A stretch of 64,000 nt of DNA from an uncultured Oscillospiraceae bacterium (GCA_934512135.1 CAKSWT010000003.1:159698-223697); one strand, 5' to 3'; numbered from the stretch's first letter, positions 39,744 to 48,524 are shown. Translations and numbers: made by a program. The notes: generated by a model from the sequence alone, not told the origin.

Positions 39744-40856
39744 TCAGTCCGTGAACAGCGCCGCAATGGCGGCCTCGTTGATGTGAGAGCCGATGACGCA
39801 CAGCCGGCCGGTGACGCCGGCGGGACCGGTGCGGATGTCCGGCTCCCCGGGCACATAGTCAAAGTGGATCCACTGGCCCTCCGGACCGGCCACAATGCCC
39901 TTGGCCCGGAGAATTATGCCGTAGCGTTCCTGGTCGCCCAGGGCCTGGAGGCACTCTGCAATGCGCTGGGGGGTAAAGGTCTTGGGGGTCTCCATGCCCC
40001 AGGAGGTGAACACCTCGTCGGCATGGTGATGGTCGTGATGATGGTCGTGGGCCTCATGGTCGTGTTCGTGGTCATGATGGTGATGCTCATGGTCGTGTTC
40101 ATGATCATGATGGTGGTGCTCATGGTCGTGTTCATGGTCATGGTCGTGGTGCTCATGCTCGTGTTCATGGTCATGGTCATGATGGTGATGGCAGCTGCAG
40201 TCCGGGTCGTCGCACTCCGCCTCGCCGTGGGCCGCCAGAGCGTCCAGGGCCGCCTGAAGGGAGTCCGTCTGCTCCATGGCCTCCATCAGCTGCCGGCCGG
40301 TGAGCTGCTCCCAGGGGGTTGTGACAATCACGGCCTGGGGGTTCTTGGCCCGAAGCAGCGCCACGGCGGCTTGCAGCTTGTCCTCCTTCATATTGGACGT
40401 ACGGGAGAGGATAATGGTTCCCGCATTTTCAATCTGATTGTTATAAAATTCTCCGAAATTCTTCATATAGCTTTTGCACTTGGTGGCGTCGGCCACGGTG
40501 ACCAGACAGCCGATTTCCATCTGGTCGGTCTCTGCCCGCTCCACCGCCTGGGCCACGTCGCTGAGCTTGCCCACGCCGGAGGGCTCAATGAGAATCCGGT
40601 CGGGATGGTACTGCTCCATAACCTGGCCCAAGGCTCTGCCGAAATCCCCCACCAGGGAGCAGCAGATGCAGCCGGAGTTCATCTCCGTGATCTGGATGCC
40701 CGCCTCCTGGAGGAAGCCGCCGTCAATGCCGATCTCGCCGAATTCGTTCTCAATGAGGACGATCTTCTGGCCGCTGTAGACCTCCTGGAGGAGCTTCTTA
40801 ATCAGGGTGGTTTTGCCCGCCCCAAGGAACCCGGAGAAAATATCAATTTTTGTCAT
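39744..40856 (-). CDS. CobW/COG0523-type metallochaperone GTPase with His-rich loop
   Basis: 370 residues. Walker A SGFLGAGKTT, the metal-binding CxCC motif MNSGCICCSL, LIEPSGVGKLSDVA and the C-terminal CobW domain (YGIILRAKGIVAGPEGQWIHFDYVPGEP) are all present. The guanine-specificity loop reads ILSRTSNMKED rather than NKxD. A His/Asp/Glu-rich stretch at about 221-280 could buffer zinc or nickel. COG0523 proteins deliver metal to client enzymes, mostly under zinc shortage. AGAAGGTG precedes ATG 40856. The promoter -10 (40913-40908) overlaps ATAATGATAAC, half of a Fur/Zur-like box. Confidence 0.88.
   Translation of the reverse strand: MTKIDIFSGFLGAGKTTLIKKLLQEVYSGQKIVLIENEFGEIGIDGGFLQEAGIQITEMNSGCICCSLVGDFGRALGQVMEQYHPDRILIEPSGVGKLSDVAQAVERAETDQMEIGCLVTVADATKCKSYMKNFGEFYNNQIENAGTIILSRTSNMKEDKLQAAVALLRAKNPQAVIVTTPWEQLTGRQLMEAMEQTDSLQAALDALAAHGEAECDDPDCSCHHHHDHDHEHEHEHHDHDHEHDHEHHHHDHEHDHEHHHHDHEHDHEAHDHHHDHHHADEVFTSWGMETPKTFTPQRIAECLQALGDQERYGIILRAKGIVAGPEGQWIHFDYVPGEPDIRTGPAGVTGRLCVIGSHINEAAIAALFTD
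40018..40195 (-). repeat. In-gene His/Asp/Glu codon repeat
   Basis: Tandem CAT/CAC-GAC/GAG codons encode the metal-binding tract of the 39744-40856 protein; imperfect units of about 15-27 bp recur. The plus strand reads as repeated ATGGTCATGATGGTG-like words, which generate false frames. Confidence 0.85.
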
Positions 40857-40907
40857 AATAACACCTTCTGTATGATCTGGAACCTGGCGGCTCCGCATTT
40901 TGTTATC

Positions 40908-40913
40908 ATTATA
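40908..40913 (-). promoter_or_regulatory. Promoter -10 for the cobW-LCP transcript
   Basis: Minus-strand TATAAT about 50 bases upstream of ATG 40856, without a clear -35. ATAATGATAAC covers it, a half-site similar to Fur-family operators; the second half is not convincing. Confidence 0.4.
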
Positions 40914-40964
40914 CCACATCTGTGCAAGCTTCATGGGGGATTTTCCCCAGAGTTATAGAAATAT

Positions 40965-42317
40965 TTACAAATCCAGCACATGCTTGGTCATCCAGCGTCC
41001 CCGGAGGAACCGGATGGTGTACCACACATCCCGGTTGGCCCAGTCGGCAAACATGGCCAGCCACACCCCCAGGACCCCAAAGCCCAGGACACGGATCAGC
41101 ACCACACAGAGGGTTACCCGGAACACCCACATGGACCCGGCGGACACCAGCATGCTGAACTTCACATCGCCTGCTGCCCGCATGCCGTTGGGCAGGGTAA
41201 AGGCCAGAGGCCAGATAAAGGGCTTCACCACCGTAATCAGCAGCATCATTCGGGACACAATGGCGGCGCTGGGGGCGCTGAGGCCGCTGAGGGCGCAGAC
41301 CTGGTCCACCGAGAGGAAGATCATCAGTCCGGTGAGCAGAACCAGGGCCTCGGAGTACAGGGTGAGGCGAATGGAATAGTACTTGGCCTCCTGGGGCCGT
41401 CCCGCGCCCATGCACTGGCCTGCCACAGTCACCAGCCCCAGGCCGATGGCCATGGAGGGCATGGAGGTGAAGTATTCCAGGGTGTTGATTACCGCCTGGG
41501 CGGCGATTTCCGCAGTGGCCAAGGTGGCCACGGTGCTTTGGACCATGAGCTTGCCCAGCTGGAACATGCCGTTTTCCACGCCGGTGGGGATTCCCACCCG
41601 CAGAACCGACTGAATCAGTCCCCAGTTGGGCCGAATGCTCCGGTAGTGGTCCAGTACAATGACCTGTCCCGGCCGCCGGTGGAGCATCAGAATGACCACA
41701 CATTGAAACACCCGGGACAGGGTGGTGCTCAGGGCCGCACCCAGAACGCCCATGTGGAACCCGAAGATAAACAGAGCGTTTCCCGCAATGTTCAGAAGAT
41801 TGCCCGCCCCGGAGACGAGCATAGGCAGCCGGGAGTTTCCCGCAGCCCGGTACAGGGCCGCACTGGCGTCGTAGATGCCGAGAAAGGGGTAGGACAGGGC
41901 CGTCACCAGGAAGTAGGTCAGGGCCGCATCCATGACGCTTTGGTCCACCTGGCCGAATACCAGCCGGAGCAGCGGCCGCCGCAGCCCTACGCAGACCCCG
42001 CAGCAGCCCAGGGAGATCACCGTTACACACAGCAGCACCTGCCGGGCGGTTTCGTTGGCGCCGTCTCTGTCGTGGCCGCCCAGATACTGGGCGCAGACAA
42101 TGGTGCCGCCGGTGGCCGTGGCGGTGAGCACCATCAGGACCAGGTTGTTGACGGCGTCCACCAGGCTGACGCCGGATACTGCGGCATCTCCCACCCGGGC
42201 CACCATCATGGTGTCCGCAGTGCCCATCAGGGCGGTGAAGAGCTGCTCCACCACCAGGGGAAGCAGCAGCAGCCGGAGGTCCCGGCTGGAAAACAGGGTT
42301 CCTTTGTTACCAAGCAA
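40965..42317 (-). CDS. MATE-family efflux transporter 1
   Basis: 450 residues, twelve predicted helices. MATE start FSSRDLRLLLLPLVVEQLFTALMGTADTMMVARVGDAAVSGVSLVD; repeat two begins near FQLGKLMVQSTVATLATAEIAAQAV. These are Na+- or H+-driven exporters of organic cations and drugs. The start is uncertain: the first ATG-type codon is a TTG at 42317 (AGAAGAG upstream), but GGAGGAGG lies nearer an in-frame CTG eight codons earlier, which gives a leader resembling other family members. The 5' leader carries a terminator-like hairpin. Confidence 0.88.
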   Translation of the reverse strand: MLGNKGTLFSSRDLRLLLLPLVVEQLFTALMGTADTMMVARVGDAAVSGVSLVDAVNNLVLMVLTATATGGTIVCAQYLGGHDRDGANETARQVLLCVTVISLGCCGVCVGLRRPLLRLVFGQVDQSVMDAALTYFLVTALSYPFLGIYDASAALYRAAGNSRLPMLVSGAGNLLNIAGNALFIFGFHMGVLGAALSTTLSRVFQCVVILMLHRRPGQVIVLDHYRSIRPNWGLIQSVLRVGIPTGVENGMFQLGKLMVQSTVATLATAEIAAQAVINTLEYFTSMPSMAIGLGLVTVAGQCMGAGRPQEAKYYSIRLTLYSEALVLLTGLMIFLSVDQVCALSGLSAPSAAIVSRMMLLITVVKPFIWPLAFTLPNGMRAAGDVKFSMLVSAGSMWVFRVTLCVVLIRVLGFGVLGVWLAMFADWANRDVWYTIRFLRGRWMTKHVLDL

Positions 42318-42350
42318 AAAAATCTCTTCTTTCGGCAGGATTCCTCCTCC

Positions 42351-42396
42351 AAAAAGAAAGACACGCAGACAGGGGACCAGCCCATCTGCGTGTCTT
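42351..42396 (-). promoter_or_regulatory. Terminator-like hairpin in the MATE 1 leader
   Basis: On the minus strand a perfect 12-bp stem AAGACACGCAGA / TCTGCGTGTCTT (42396-42385 with 42369-42358), loop of 15, then TTCTTTTT. It lies between a TATAAT at about 42442 and the MATE 1 start, so it could be an attenuator or the 3' end of a small RNA of about 85 nt. It could also end the cvpA transcript. Confidence 0.55.
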
Positions 42397-42413
42397 ATCA
42401 GGAAGAAGGAGAA

Positions 42414-42515
42414 ATGAAAAAGAATTGTTACGCTTATTATAATACACGGGGCATGTTACAGAAACCACCGGGTTTCTGTGAATTTTCTATAAAGTTTTCA
42501 GTAATATTTGTGTAA
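42414..42515 (+). CDS. Candidate 33-residue peptide, unsupported by homology
   Basis: Plus-strand frame MKKNCYAYYNTRGMLQ... behind GAAGGAGAA. It shares the 16-base initiation region with the frame at 18451 but no wider peptide similarity is convincing. Probably not a gene, or the antisense of the MATE leader; recorded for comparison. Confidence 0.12.
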   Translation: MKKNCYAYYNTRGMLQKPPGFCEFSIKFSVIFV

Positions 42516-42518
42516 CAT

Positions 42519-43211
42519 TTACAAGGCGGTTCCGAGAAACTGGCCGGCCAGGCCCATGAGCAGACTGCTAAAGGGGCCCAGGGCCTGGGGAGCCAGGCCG
42601 CTTCGGCAGAGCACCGCCGCACCCACCACCAGGGCCAGCATACCCCCGGCAAAGCCTGCCAGGGCGCCGCCGGCGTGGTTCAGAGTGTGAATCACCGGCA
42701 GCCGGGACACCACATTCAGCGCCAGGGCCAGGTTGTGGAGCACCAGGTACAAAATCAGAAAGGCCGCAAAATAGATGAGAATTCCGGCGATTTTTTCCAC
42801 AATGGCCCGGGCTGCGGCCTGGGCGGCAGCTGCCACCGCCGGAGCCAGGGCGTCGGAGGTGCCCTGGGTGACGGTGCCCTCCACGTCGATGCCGAACCGG
42901 CCCAGCAGATCGGCAATGTCCGACAGGGTCATCTCCTGGCCGCCGATCATCAGTCCCGCAGAGCCGGCCTGGTCCAGGGCCTGCTGGGTGGACTGGTCCA
43001 CCTGGGCGGTGATGCCCGCCTCAATGGTGGCGGCCACCTGGGGCTCCAAATAGTCTGCGGCCTTGGGGGTCAGGGCCTCCTGGGCCCAGGAGGCACCCAG
43101 ACAGCACAGCACCACCGTAATGAGTCCCAGCAGCCCCATCAGCAGCCCCTTCCGATAGCCGGAGAGCACCATGGCCAGGAGAAACAGCAGCAATATCACG
43201 TCAATCAGCAT
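42519..43211 (-). CDS. cvpA: CvpA-family membrane protein
   Basis: 230 residues. The first helix DVILLLFLLAMVLSGYRKGLLMGLLGLITVVLCC and the C-terminal pattern FAAFLILYLVLHNLALALNVVSRLPVIHTLNHAGGALAGFAGGMLALVVG match CvpA (colicin V production protein family). Between them is a large extracytoplasmic insert of about 85 residues rich in Ala and Thr (GITAQVDQSTQQALDQAGSAG, DVEGTVTQGTSDALAP). The molecular function is not known in Firmicutes. ATG 43211 is preferred over the TTG at 43217 and overlaps cca by 11 bases; AAAGGA lies eight bases upstream. Confidence 0.8.
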   Translation of the reverse strand: MLIDVILLLFLLAMVLSGYRKGLLMGLLGLITVVLCCLGASWAQEALTPKAADYLEPQVAATIEAGITAQVDQSTQQALDQAGSAGLMIGGQEMTLSDIADLLGRFGIDVEGTVTQGTSDALAPAVAAAAQAAARAIVEKIAGILIYFAAFLILYLVLHNLALALNVVSRLPVIHTLNHAGGALAGFAGGMLALVVGAAVLCRSGLAPQALGPFSSLLMGLAGQFLGTAL

Positions 43212-44541
43212 GTTCAAGTCCTTTCTGCGCCTGGGCCAGCAGGTCCTGGCGCCGGTTAGGGCAGCGCTCTTCCCAGACGTCCTCCAGCAGCCGCTGGAGC
43301 ATCTGGCCCACCGCCGGACCGGGGCGCATACCCAGGGCCAGCAGATCCCGTCCGGTGAGGTCCAAATCCTTGACGGAGAAGCAGGTTTCCTCCCGGAGAA
43401 CCTGATGGGTCAGCGCCGTAAAGGCCAGCACCGCCCGGTACCGCTCCCGGGCCGCCGGGGTATTGGCATGGGCCAGGGTGTCCGCCCGCTTTACCTCCAG
43501 CAGGGCCAAAAGCACCGTGGAGCCGTAGCGCCCCAGCCACCGCCGGACCGTCTTTCGGGTCACCGGGGCGCCGTCGTCATGGTGGCGAACCAGGGTGCAT
43601 ACGGTCTCTACCGTCTCCCGGTCTGCGTGGAGCCGGGAAAATATCTCCCGGGCCATTTCCGCGCTTCGGACGGGATGGCCGTAAAAATGCCCAATGCCCC
43701 GGTCGTCTACGGTGCTGCAATCCGGCTTTCCCAAATCGTGGAGCAGCAGGGCCCACCGGACCAGCTTCTCCGGCCGGGAATGGGCCACCGCCTCCACGGT
43801 GTGGCCCCAGACGTCCCGGTTATGGTTGGGATTCCGCTGGGGAAAGCCCATGGCCGGGCCGATCTCCGGAAGCACCGCCTCCAGCACGGTTCCGTACCGC
43901 TCCAGCACCACCCCTGCCCCCGGACCCAGAAGCAGGCCGGTGAGTTCCCGATAAATCCGCTCACCGCTGATGTTCCGAAGGAGCAGCCGGTGCTTTTCCA
44001 TGGCCGCCGCCGTCTCCGGGGCGATGGTGAACTCCAGCCGGGAGGCGAACCGAAGCGCCCGAAGAATCCGCAGGGCGTCCTCCTGAAACCGCAGGTTCGG
44101 GTCCCCGACGCAGCGGATTATTCGGTTCTTCAGGTCCTCTCGGCCGCCAAAGGGGTCCAGAATTGTGCCGGCGGCATCCGCCGCCATGGCGTTTACCGTA
44201 AAGTCCCGGCGGGACAGATCCTCCTCCAGGGAGTCCACAAAATCCACCGTGGTGGGATGCCGGTGGTCGGCGTAGCCCCCCTCCCGGCGGAAGGTGGTGA
44301 TTTCAAAGGGCTCTCCCTGCCATAGCACCGTAAGGGTGCCGTGCTTCAGTCCCGTCTCCACCACCCGGCACTCCGGGAAGCAGGCCCGGGTCTCCTGGGG
44401 AAGGGCGGAGGTGCAGATGTCCCAGTCCCCTGGGGTCCGGCCCAGAAGGGTGTCCCGGACGCAGCCTCCCACGGCGTAGGCCCGGTAGCCCCCGGCGGTG
44501 AGCCGTGCCAGCACCGCCTCGGTTTTATTCGGAATCTGCAT
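43201..44541 (-). CDS. cca: CCA tRNA nucleotidyltransferase
   Basis: 446 residues. The enzyme builds or repairs the CCA tail of tRNAs. Nucleotidyltransferase signature AVGGCVRDTLLGRTPGDWDICTSALP near the N-terminus, then FRREGGYADHRHPTTVDFVDSLEEDLSRRDFTVNAMA (motif B), and a C-terminal HD domain (LLLHDLGKPDC, then RHHDDGAP). The HD domain, with His-Asp pairs, suggests additional phosphohydrolase activity as in Gram-negative forms and clostridial homologues. It overlaps cvpA at its 3' end and follows a hairpin separating it from the UPF0210 gene. Confidence 0.94.
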   Translation of the reverse strand: MQIPNKTEAVLARLTAGGYRAYAVGGCVRDTLLGRTPGDWDICTSALPQETRACFPECRVVETGLKHGTLTVLWQGEPFEITTFRREGGYADHRHPTTVDFVDSLEEDLSRRDFTVNAMAADAAGTILDPFGGREDLKNRIIRCVGDPNLRFQEDALRILRALRFASRLEFTIAPETAAAMEKHRLLLRNISGERIYRELTGLLLGPGAGVVLERYGTVLEAVLPEIGPAMGFPQRNPNHNRDVWGHTVEAVAHSRPEKLVRWALLLHDLGKPDCSTVDDRGIGHFYGHPVRSAEMAREIFSRLHADRETVETVCTLVRHHDDGAPVTRKTVRRWLGRYGSTVLLALLEVKRADTLAHANTPAARERYRAVLAFTALTHQVLREETCFSVKDLDLTGRDLLALGMRPGPAVGQMLQRLLEDVWEERCPNRRQDLLAQAQKGLEHAD

Positions 44542-44581
44542 GTTCTCACCGACCTTTCCGGAGAATCCCCCAAAGGCTCCC

Positions 44582-44607
44582 GCGGCGAAGGAACGCTCCT
44601 TCGCCGC
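44582..44607. other. Perfect hairpin between UPF0210 gene and cca
   Basis: 11-bp stem GCGGCGAAGGA / TCCTTCGCCGC, loop ACGC. No T-tract on either strand, so it is not an ordinary intrinsic terminator; may stabilise or partly end the minus-strand transcript. Confidence 0.5.
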
Positions 44608-44649
44608 AGAAAAATTGGAATATGGTTTGGGCAGCGCCCCACAATGGGG

Positions 44650-46008
44650 TTAGTTCTTCAGGCTGTGGAGAGGCGCAGGAATCCGGCCGCCCCGGGCCAC
44701 AAAGCGCTCGGCGCTCTTGTCGTGGACCGGCATCACCGGAGCGGAGCCAAAGAGACCGCCGAATTCCAGCTCGTCGCCTACGGTTTTGCCAATGGCGGGG
44801 ATCACCCGGACCGCAGTGGTCTTGGTGTTGACCATGCCAATGGCCGCTTCGTCGGCGATGATGGCGGAGATGGTGGCGGCGGAGGTGTCCCCGGGGATGG
44901 CGATCATGTCCAGGCCCACAGAGCACACGCAGGTCATGGCCTCCAGCTTATCCAGGGTCAGGGTCCCCAGCTTTGCCGCAGCAATCATCCCCTCGTCCTC
45001 GCTGACGGGGATAAAGGCGCCGGACAGGCCGCCCACATGGCCGGAGGCCATGACGCCGCCCTTTTTCACCGCGTCATTGAGCATGGCCAGCGCCGCAGTG
45101 GTGCCGTGGGTGCCGCAGACCTCCACGCCGATCTCCTCCAGAATCCGGGCCACGGAATCCCCCTTGGCAGGGGTGGGGGCCAGGGACAGGTCCACAATGC
45201 CGTAGGGGACCCCCAGCCGCCGGGCGGCCTCCTGGGCCACCAGCTGGCCCATCCGGGTGATTTGGAAGGCGGTCTTTTTAATGGTCTCCGCCACCACGTC
45301 AAAGGGCTGGCCCTTGACGCTCTGAAGGGCGTGGTAGACCACACCAGGGCCGGAGACGCCTACGTTGATCTCGCACTCCGGCTCTCCCACCCCGTGGAAG
45401 GCGCCGGCCATAAAGGGATTGTCCTCCACGGCGTTGGCAAAGACCACCAGCTTCATGCAGGCCCGGCCCTCTCCCTCCGGGGACTTTTCCGCCGTCTCCC
45501 GGATAATCTTGCCCATCAGGGTCACGGCGTCCATATTGATGCCCGCCCGGGTGGTGGCCACGTTGACCGAGGAGCAGACATTGTTGGTTGCCGCCAGGGC
45601 ATCGGGAATGGAGAGAATCAGCCGCCGGTCCCCCACGGTCATGCCCTTGTGAACCAAGGCGGAAAAGCCGCCGATGAGGTTTACCCCGCAGGCTGCCGCC
45701 GCCTTATCCATGGCCACGGCAAAGGGGACATAGTCCTCGGTGTCGCAGGACTCCGCCACCATGGCCATGGGAGTCACGGAAATGCGCTTGTTGACAATGG
45801 GAATGCCCAGCTCCCGCTCAATGGCCTCTCCGGTGGGCACCAGATGCTCGGCGCAGCGGGTGATTTTGTCGTAGATTTTCCGGGCGGTCACCTTGGGGTC
45901 GGAGCCGCAGCAGTCCCGCAGAGAGATGCCCATGGTGATGGTGCGGATGTCCAGATGCTGGTGGTCGATCATGTCCAGCGTCTGCATGATTTCGTTCTGT
46001 CTCAGCAT
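44650..46008 (-). CDS. UPF0210/PFL-family protein
   Basis: 452 residues, the full family length. Strong signatures: TRAGINMDAVTLMGKIIRETAEKS, NPFMAGAFHGVGEPECEINVGVSGPGVV, YGIVDLSLAPTPAKGDSVARILEEIGVE and GTHGTTAALAMLND. The family fold is related to pyruvate formate-lyase-type barrels, but there is no glycyl radical motif and the activity is unknown. It always pairs with an ACT-domain gene, as here: only nine bases separate the two. The ATG follows GAGGTGGAGCC. Confidence 0.92.
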   Translation of the reverse strand: MLRQNEIMQTLDMIDHQHLDIRTITMGISLRDCCGSDPKVTARKIYDKITRCAEHLVPTGEAIERELGIPIVNKRISVTPMAMVAESCDTEDYVPFAVAMDKAAAACGVNLIGGFSALVHKGMTVGDRRLILSIPDALAATNNVCSSVNVATTRAGINMDAVTLMGKIIRETAEKSPEGEGRACMKLVVFANAVEDNPFMAGAFHGVGEPECEINVGVSGPGVVYHALQSVKGQPFDVVAETIKKTAFQITRMGQLVAQEAARRLGVPYGIVDLSLAPTPAKGDSVARILEEIGVEVCGTHGTTAALAMLNDAVKKGGVMASGHVGGLSGAFIPVSEDEGMIAAAKLGTLTLDKLEAMTCVCSVGLDMIAIPGDTSAATISAIIADEAAIGMVNTKTTAVRVIPAIGKTVGDELEFGGLFGSAPVMPVHDKSAERFVARGGRIPAPLHSLKN

Positions 46009-46017
46009 GGCTCCACC

Positions 46018-46287
46018 TCAAATCCTGTGCATGGCGTTGAAGATGTCCTCCCGCTGGATGCGGATGGTGACGCCCATGTGGAGGCCCCGGTCATCCAGGG
46101 CATCCCGAACCAGATCGTAGCTCTTGCTGGAGCCGGACAGATCCACCAGCATGTTCATCACAAAGAAGCCGTCCATGACGGTCTGGTTGATGTCCAGAAT
46201 GTTGACCTCCAGACCGGCCAGCTCCGTGCAGACCCCTGCGATAATGCCTACGGCGTCCTTGCCGGTGACGGTTACGATTGCTCTCAT
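46018..46287 (-). CDS. ACT domain protein (UPF0237)
   Basis: 89 residues comprising one ACT domain (AIVTVTGKDAVGIIAGVCTELAGLEVNILDINQTVMDGFFVMNMLVDL). ACT domains bind small effectors such as amino acids. The protein is assumed to regulate or assist the UPF0210 partner encoded next, a pairing conserved over many bacteria. Start with GGAGGAAAC upstream. Confidence 0.93.
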   Translation of the reverse strand: MRAIVTVTGKDAVGIIAGVCTELAGLEVNILDINQTVMDGFFVMNMLVDLSGSSKSYDLVRDALDDRGLHMGVTIRIQREDIFNAMHRI

Positions 46288-46333
46288 AGTGTTTCCTCCT
46301 ATATGTCTGCCTGGGTTCAGGCGGGATTTCGTG

Positions 46334-46978
46334 TTACTTCAGCTCGTCCAGGGTCAGGGTGAAGCTGTCCAGGAAATTGTCGATGAAATAGCGGACCTCC
46401 GGCATATCCATGTCGTCCAGGGCCTGCCGGGTCTGCCGGGCCGCCAGAATGAACTCGTGGTTGGAGGCCTTCAGCTCCTCCAGGCACTTGATGTGGGCCG
46501 CCAGCTTATCCGCCGCCTTGACGATTCGGCGGGTCTCCGGGTCGGACTCCCGAAGCAGCGGCTCATAGCATTCCCGCAGGACCTCCGGCAGCATGGACAG
46601 CAGCCGGCCGGCCGCCACGTCCTCCACCTGGTGATAGGCGTCCCGGATCTCCGGGTTGAAGTATTTTACCGGGGTGGGCAGGTCGCCGGTGATGATCTCT
46701 CCGGCGTCGTGGAACAGCGCCGCGGCGGCACACTTCTCCGGGGAGACGTTTTTGTTGCCGTAGACCCTCTGGGCAATCAGCGCCAGGGCATGGGCCAGCA
46801 CCGCCACCATGTGGCTGTGCTCCTGGATGTTTTCAGCGCAGGAATTCCGCATGAGTCCCCACCGGGAGATATAGCGCATCCGGGAGATATAGGCGTAGAA
46901 GGAATAGCCTTCCTGGCCTTGTTCCAGCTTATCCCGGGATTCCGGCTGATCGGTACGGGTGAGATCGGTAACGTTCAT
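46334..46978 (-). CDS. HD-domain 5'-nucleotidase, YfbR-like
   Basis: 214 residues. The metal-binding HD pattern is complete: EHSHMVAVLAHALAL, LFHDAGEIITGDLPTPVKYF and RIVKAADKLAAHIKCLEEL. YfbR hydrolyses deoxyribonucleoside 5'-monophosphates and helps control dNTP pools. SRMRYISRWGLMRN before the first His is also typical of YfbR. The protein is slightly longer than E. coli YfbR (199). AAAGGAG precedes ATG 46978. Part of a minus-strand run with MATE 2 upstream and UPF0237 downstream. Confidence 0.88.
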   Translation of the reverse strand: MNVTDLTRTDQPESRDKLEQGQEGYSFYAYISRMRYISRWGLMRNSCAENIQEHSHMVAVLAHALALIAQRVYGNKNVSPEKCAAAALFHDAGEIITGDLPTPVKYFNPEIRDAYHQVEDVAAGRLLSMLPEVLRECYEPLLRESDPETRRIVKAADKLAAHIKCLEELKASNHEFILAARQTRQALDDMDMPEVRYFIDNFLDSFTLTLDELK

Positions 46979-47001
46979 GATAGAGAACTCCTTTCATGGG
47001 G

Positions 47002-48357
47002 TTAGGAGGCAGCGCCTCCCGACACAAGACTTTTTTTCTTCCAGGCGCCGCTGAAATAGCGGAGGTAGGCGGGAATCAGTCCGGCGGCCCAGCCGATGCA
47101 CATGGCCCACCAGATTGCCGTGTAGTCCAGAGGCGTATAGTAGGCCAGCACATAGCTGAGAATCACCCGAATAATCAGGCTCTTCAGGGTGCAGCAGGTG
47201 GCGAAGGTCACGTCGCCGCTGCCCTGGAGGGTGGCCGCCGCCACCTGGTAGACAGCAAATACAATGAAGAAGGGGGCTTCGCAGCGGACATACTGCTGGC
47301 CCAGGGCCAGGGCATTTCCGGTGAGCCCGAAGATCCGGACGATCTGGCCCCCCAGGGTCAGCATCACCAGAGACAGGGTCAGGCAGAACACGGCGCTCAT
47401 GGCCACGGTCTGCCGGAAGCCCTTCCGGACCCGGTGAAGGGCCTGGGCCCCCACGTTCTGCCCCACAAAGACATTCAGCCCCGCATTGAAGCCGAAAATG
47501 GGAATCATCACATAGTTCTCCAGCCGCACCGCCGCGGTAAAGGCGCCCATCATCTCGGTGCCGTAGTGGTTCACCAGCCGCTGGACAAACAGCTGGCCCA
47601 TGGAGATCACGCACTGCTGCAGCGCCACGGGAATGCCCAGCCGCAGGGTGGTCAGGCAGTACTCCCGGGAGAACTGGAACTGGCCCCGGCGGAACCGAAG
47701 GGCCTCATATTTTCGGAACATATATCCTACGCTGATGGCGGCGGAGCAGCCCTGGGAGATCACCGTGGCGGCGGCGGCGCCGCCCACCCCCCAGTGGAAT
47801 CCCGCCACAAAGATCAGGTCCAGAATGATGTTTACCAGGCTGGACACCAGCAAAAAGTACAAGGTGGCCCGGCTGTCGCCGATGGCCCGGAGAATGGCCG
47901 CCACAATATTATAGATAAACTGGAACACCAGACCCAGAGCATAGACCCGAAGGTACAGGGCTGCCAGATCCAGCACCGACTCCGGCACCCCCAGGGCATA
48001 TTTCAGCAGGGGCCGGGCGGTGAGGACTCCGATTCCCATCATCAAAAGCCCCAGGCCGGTCAGCAGAATCAGGGCGGTGGAAACGCTCCGGCGAAGCTCC
48101 TCCTGGCGGCCTGCCCCAAAGAGCTGGCTCACCAAAATGCTGGCGCCGGTGGAAAGACCCACCGCCAGGGCGATAAACAGAATGGTCAGGGGGGTGCAGG
48201 TTCCCACGGCCCCCAGGGCCTCCTGGGACACAAACTGCCCCACAATGACGCTGTCCGCAGTGTTGTAGAGCTGCTGCAGCAGATTTCCCGCCATAATGGG
48301 CAGGGAAAACAGCAGGATGGTCCGCCAAGGGCTGCCTTTGGTCATATTTCCCGTCAT
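47002..48357 (-). CDS. MATE-family efflux transporter 2
   Basis: 451 residues, twelve predicted helices; opening GSPWRTILLFSLPIMAGNLLQQLYNTADSVIVGQFVSQEALGAVG is the hallmark of the DinF-like MATE branch in Clostridia. It is a different subfamily from MATE 1 at 40965. Substrates may be drugs or secreted metabolites. ATG 48357 is set by GGAGGAACATCC; a start at 48384 has no ribosome site. First gene of a run that continues to UPF0210. Confidence 0.92.
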   Translation of the reverse strand: MTGNMTKGSPWRTILLFSLPIMAGNLLQQLYNTADSVIVGQFVSQEALGAVGTCTPLTILFIALAVGLSTGASILVSQLFGAGRQEELRRSVSTALILLTGLGLLMMGIGVLTARPLLKYALGVPESVLDLAALYLRVYALGLVFQFIYNIVAAILRAIGDSRATLYFLLVSSLVNIILDLIFVAGFHWGVGGAAAATVISQGCSAAISVGYMFRKYEALRFRRGQFQFSREYCLTTLRLGIPVALQQCVISMGQLFVQRLVNHYGTEMMGAFTAAVRLENYVMIPIFGFNAGLNVFVGQNVGAQALHRVRKGFRQTVAMSAVFCLTLSLVMLTLGGQIVRIFGLTGNALALGQQYVRCEAPFFIVFAVYQVAAATLQGSGDVTFATCCTLKSLIIRVILSYVLAYYTPLDYTAIWWAMCIGWAAGLIPAYLRYFSGAWKKKSLVSGGAAS

Positions 48358-48411
48358 GGATGTTCCTCCGTCCGACCTCCCCACGGAGGCATGATTTCGT
48401 TTGTTCTTAAT

Positions 48412-48440
48412 AGTATACCACGGTTCCGCCGGATTGTAAA
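48412..48440 (-). promoter_or_regulatory. Promoter for MATE 2
   Basis: On the minus strand TTTACA (48440-48435), 17-bp spacer, TATACT (48417-48412). Confidence 0.78.
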
Positions 48441-48495
48441 TTAAAAAGCATCCCGGAGCTTCCCTGGTTTTTTATGAAATATCCCCGAGTTCGGC

Positions 48496-48524
48496 TTGCA
48501 ATTTCCTCGGAATTTCGCTACAAT
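48496..48524 (+). promoter_or_regulatory. Promoter for the PucR-type regulator
   Basis: TTGCAA (48496-48501), 17-bp spacer, TACAAT (48519-48524). Divergent from the MATE 2 promoter, about 55 bases apart. Confidence 0.78.

Noticed and set aside
40018..40195. Tandem DNA repeat suggesting a satellite or plus-strand peptide
   Set aside because: Encodes the His-rich metal tract of a CobW protein in the minus frame.
44341..46362. 673-codon plus-strand frame opposite UPF0210 and cca
   Set aside because: Antisense of two conserved genes; His/Gly-rich without domains.
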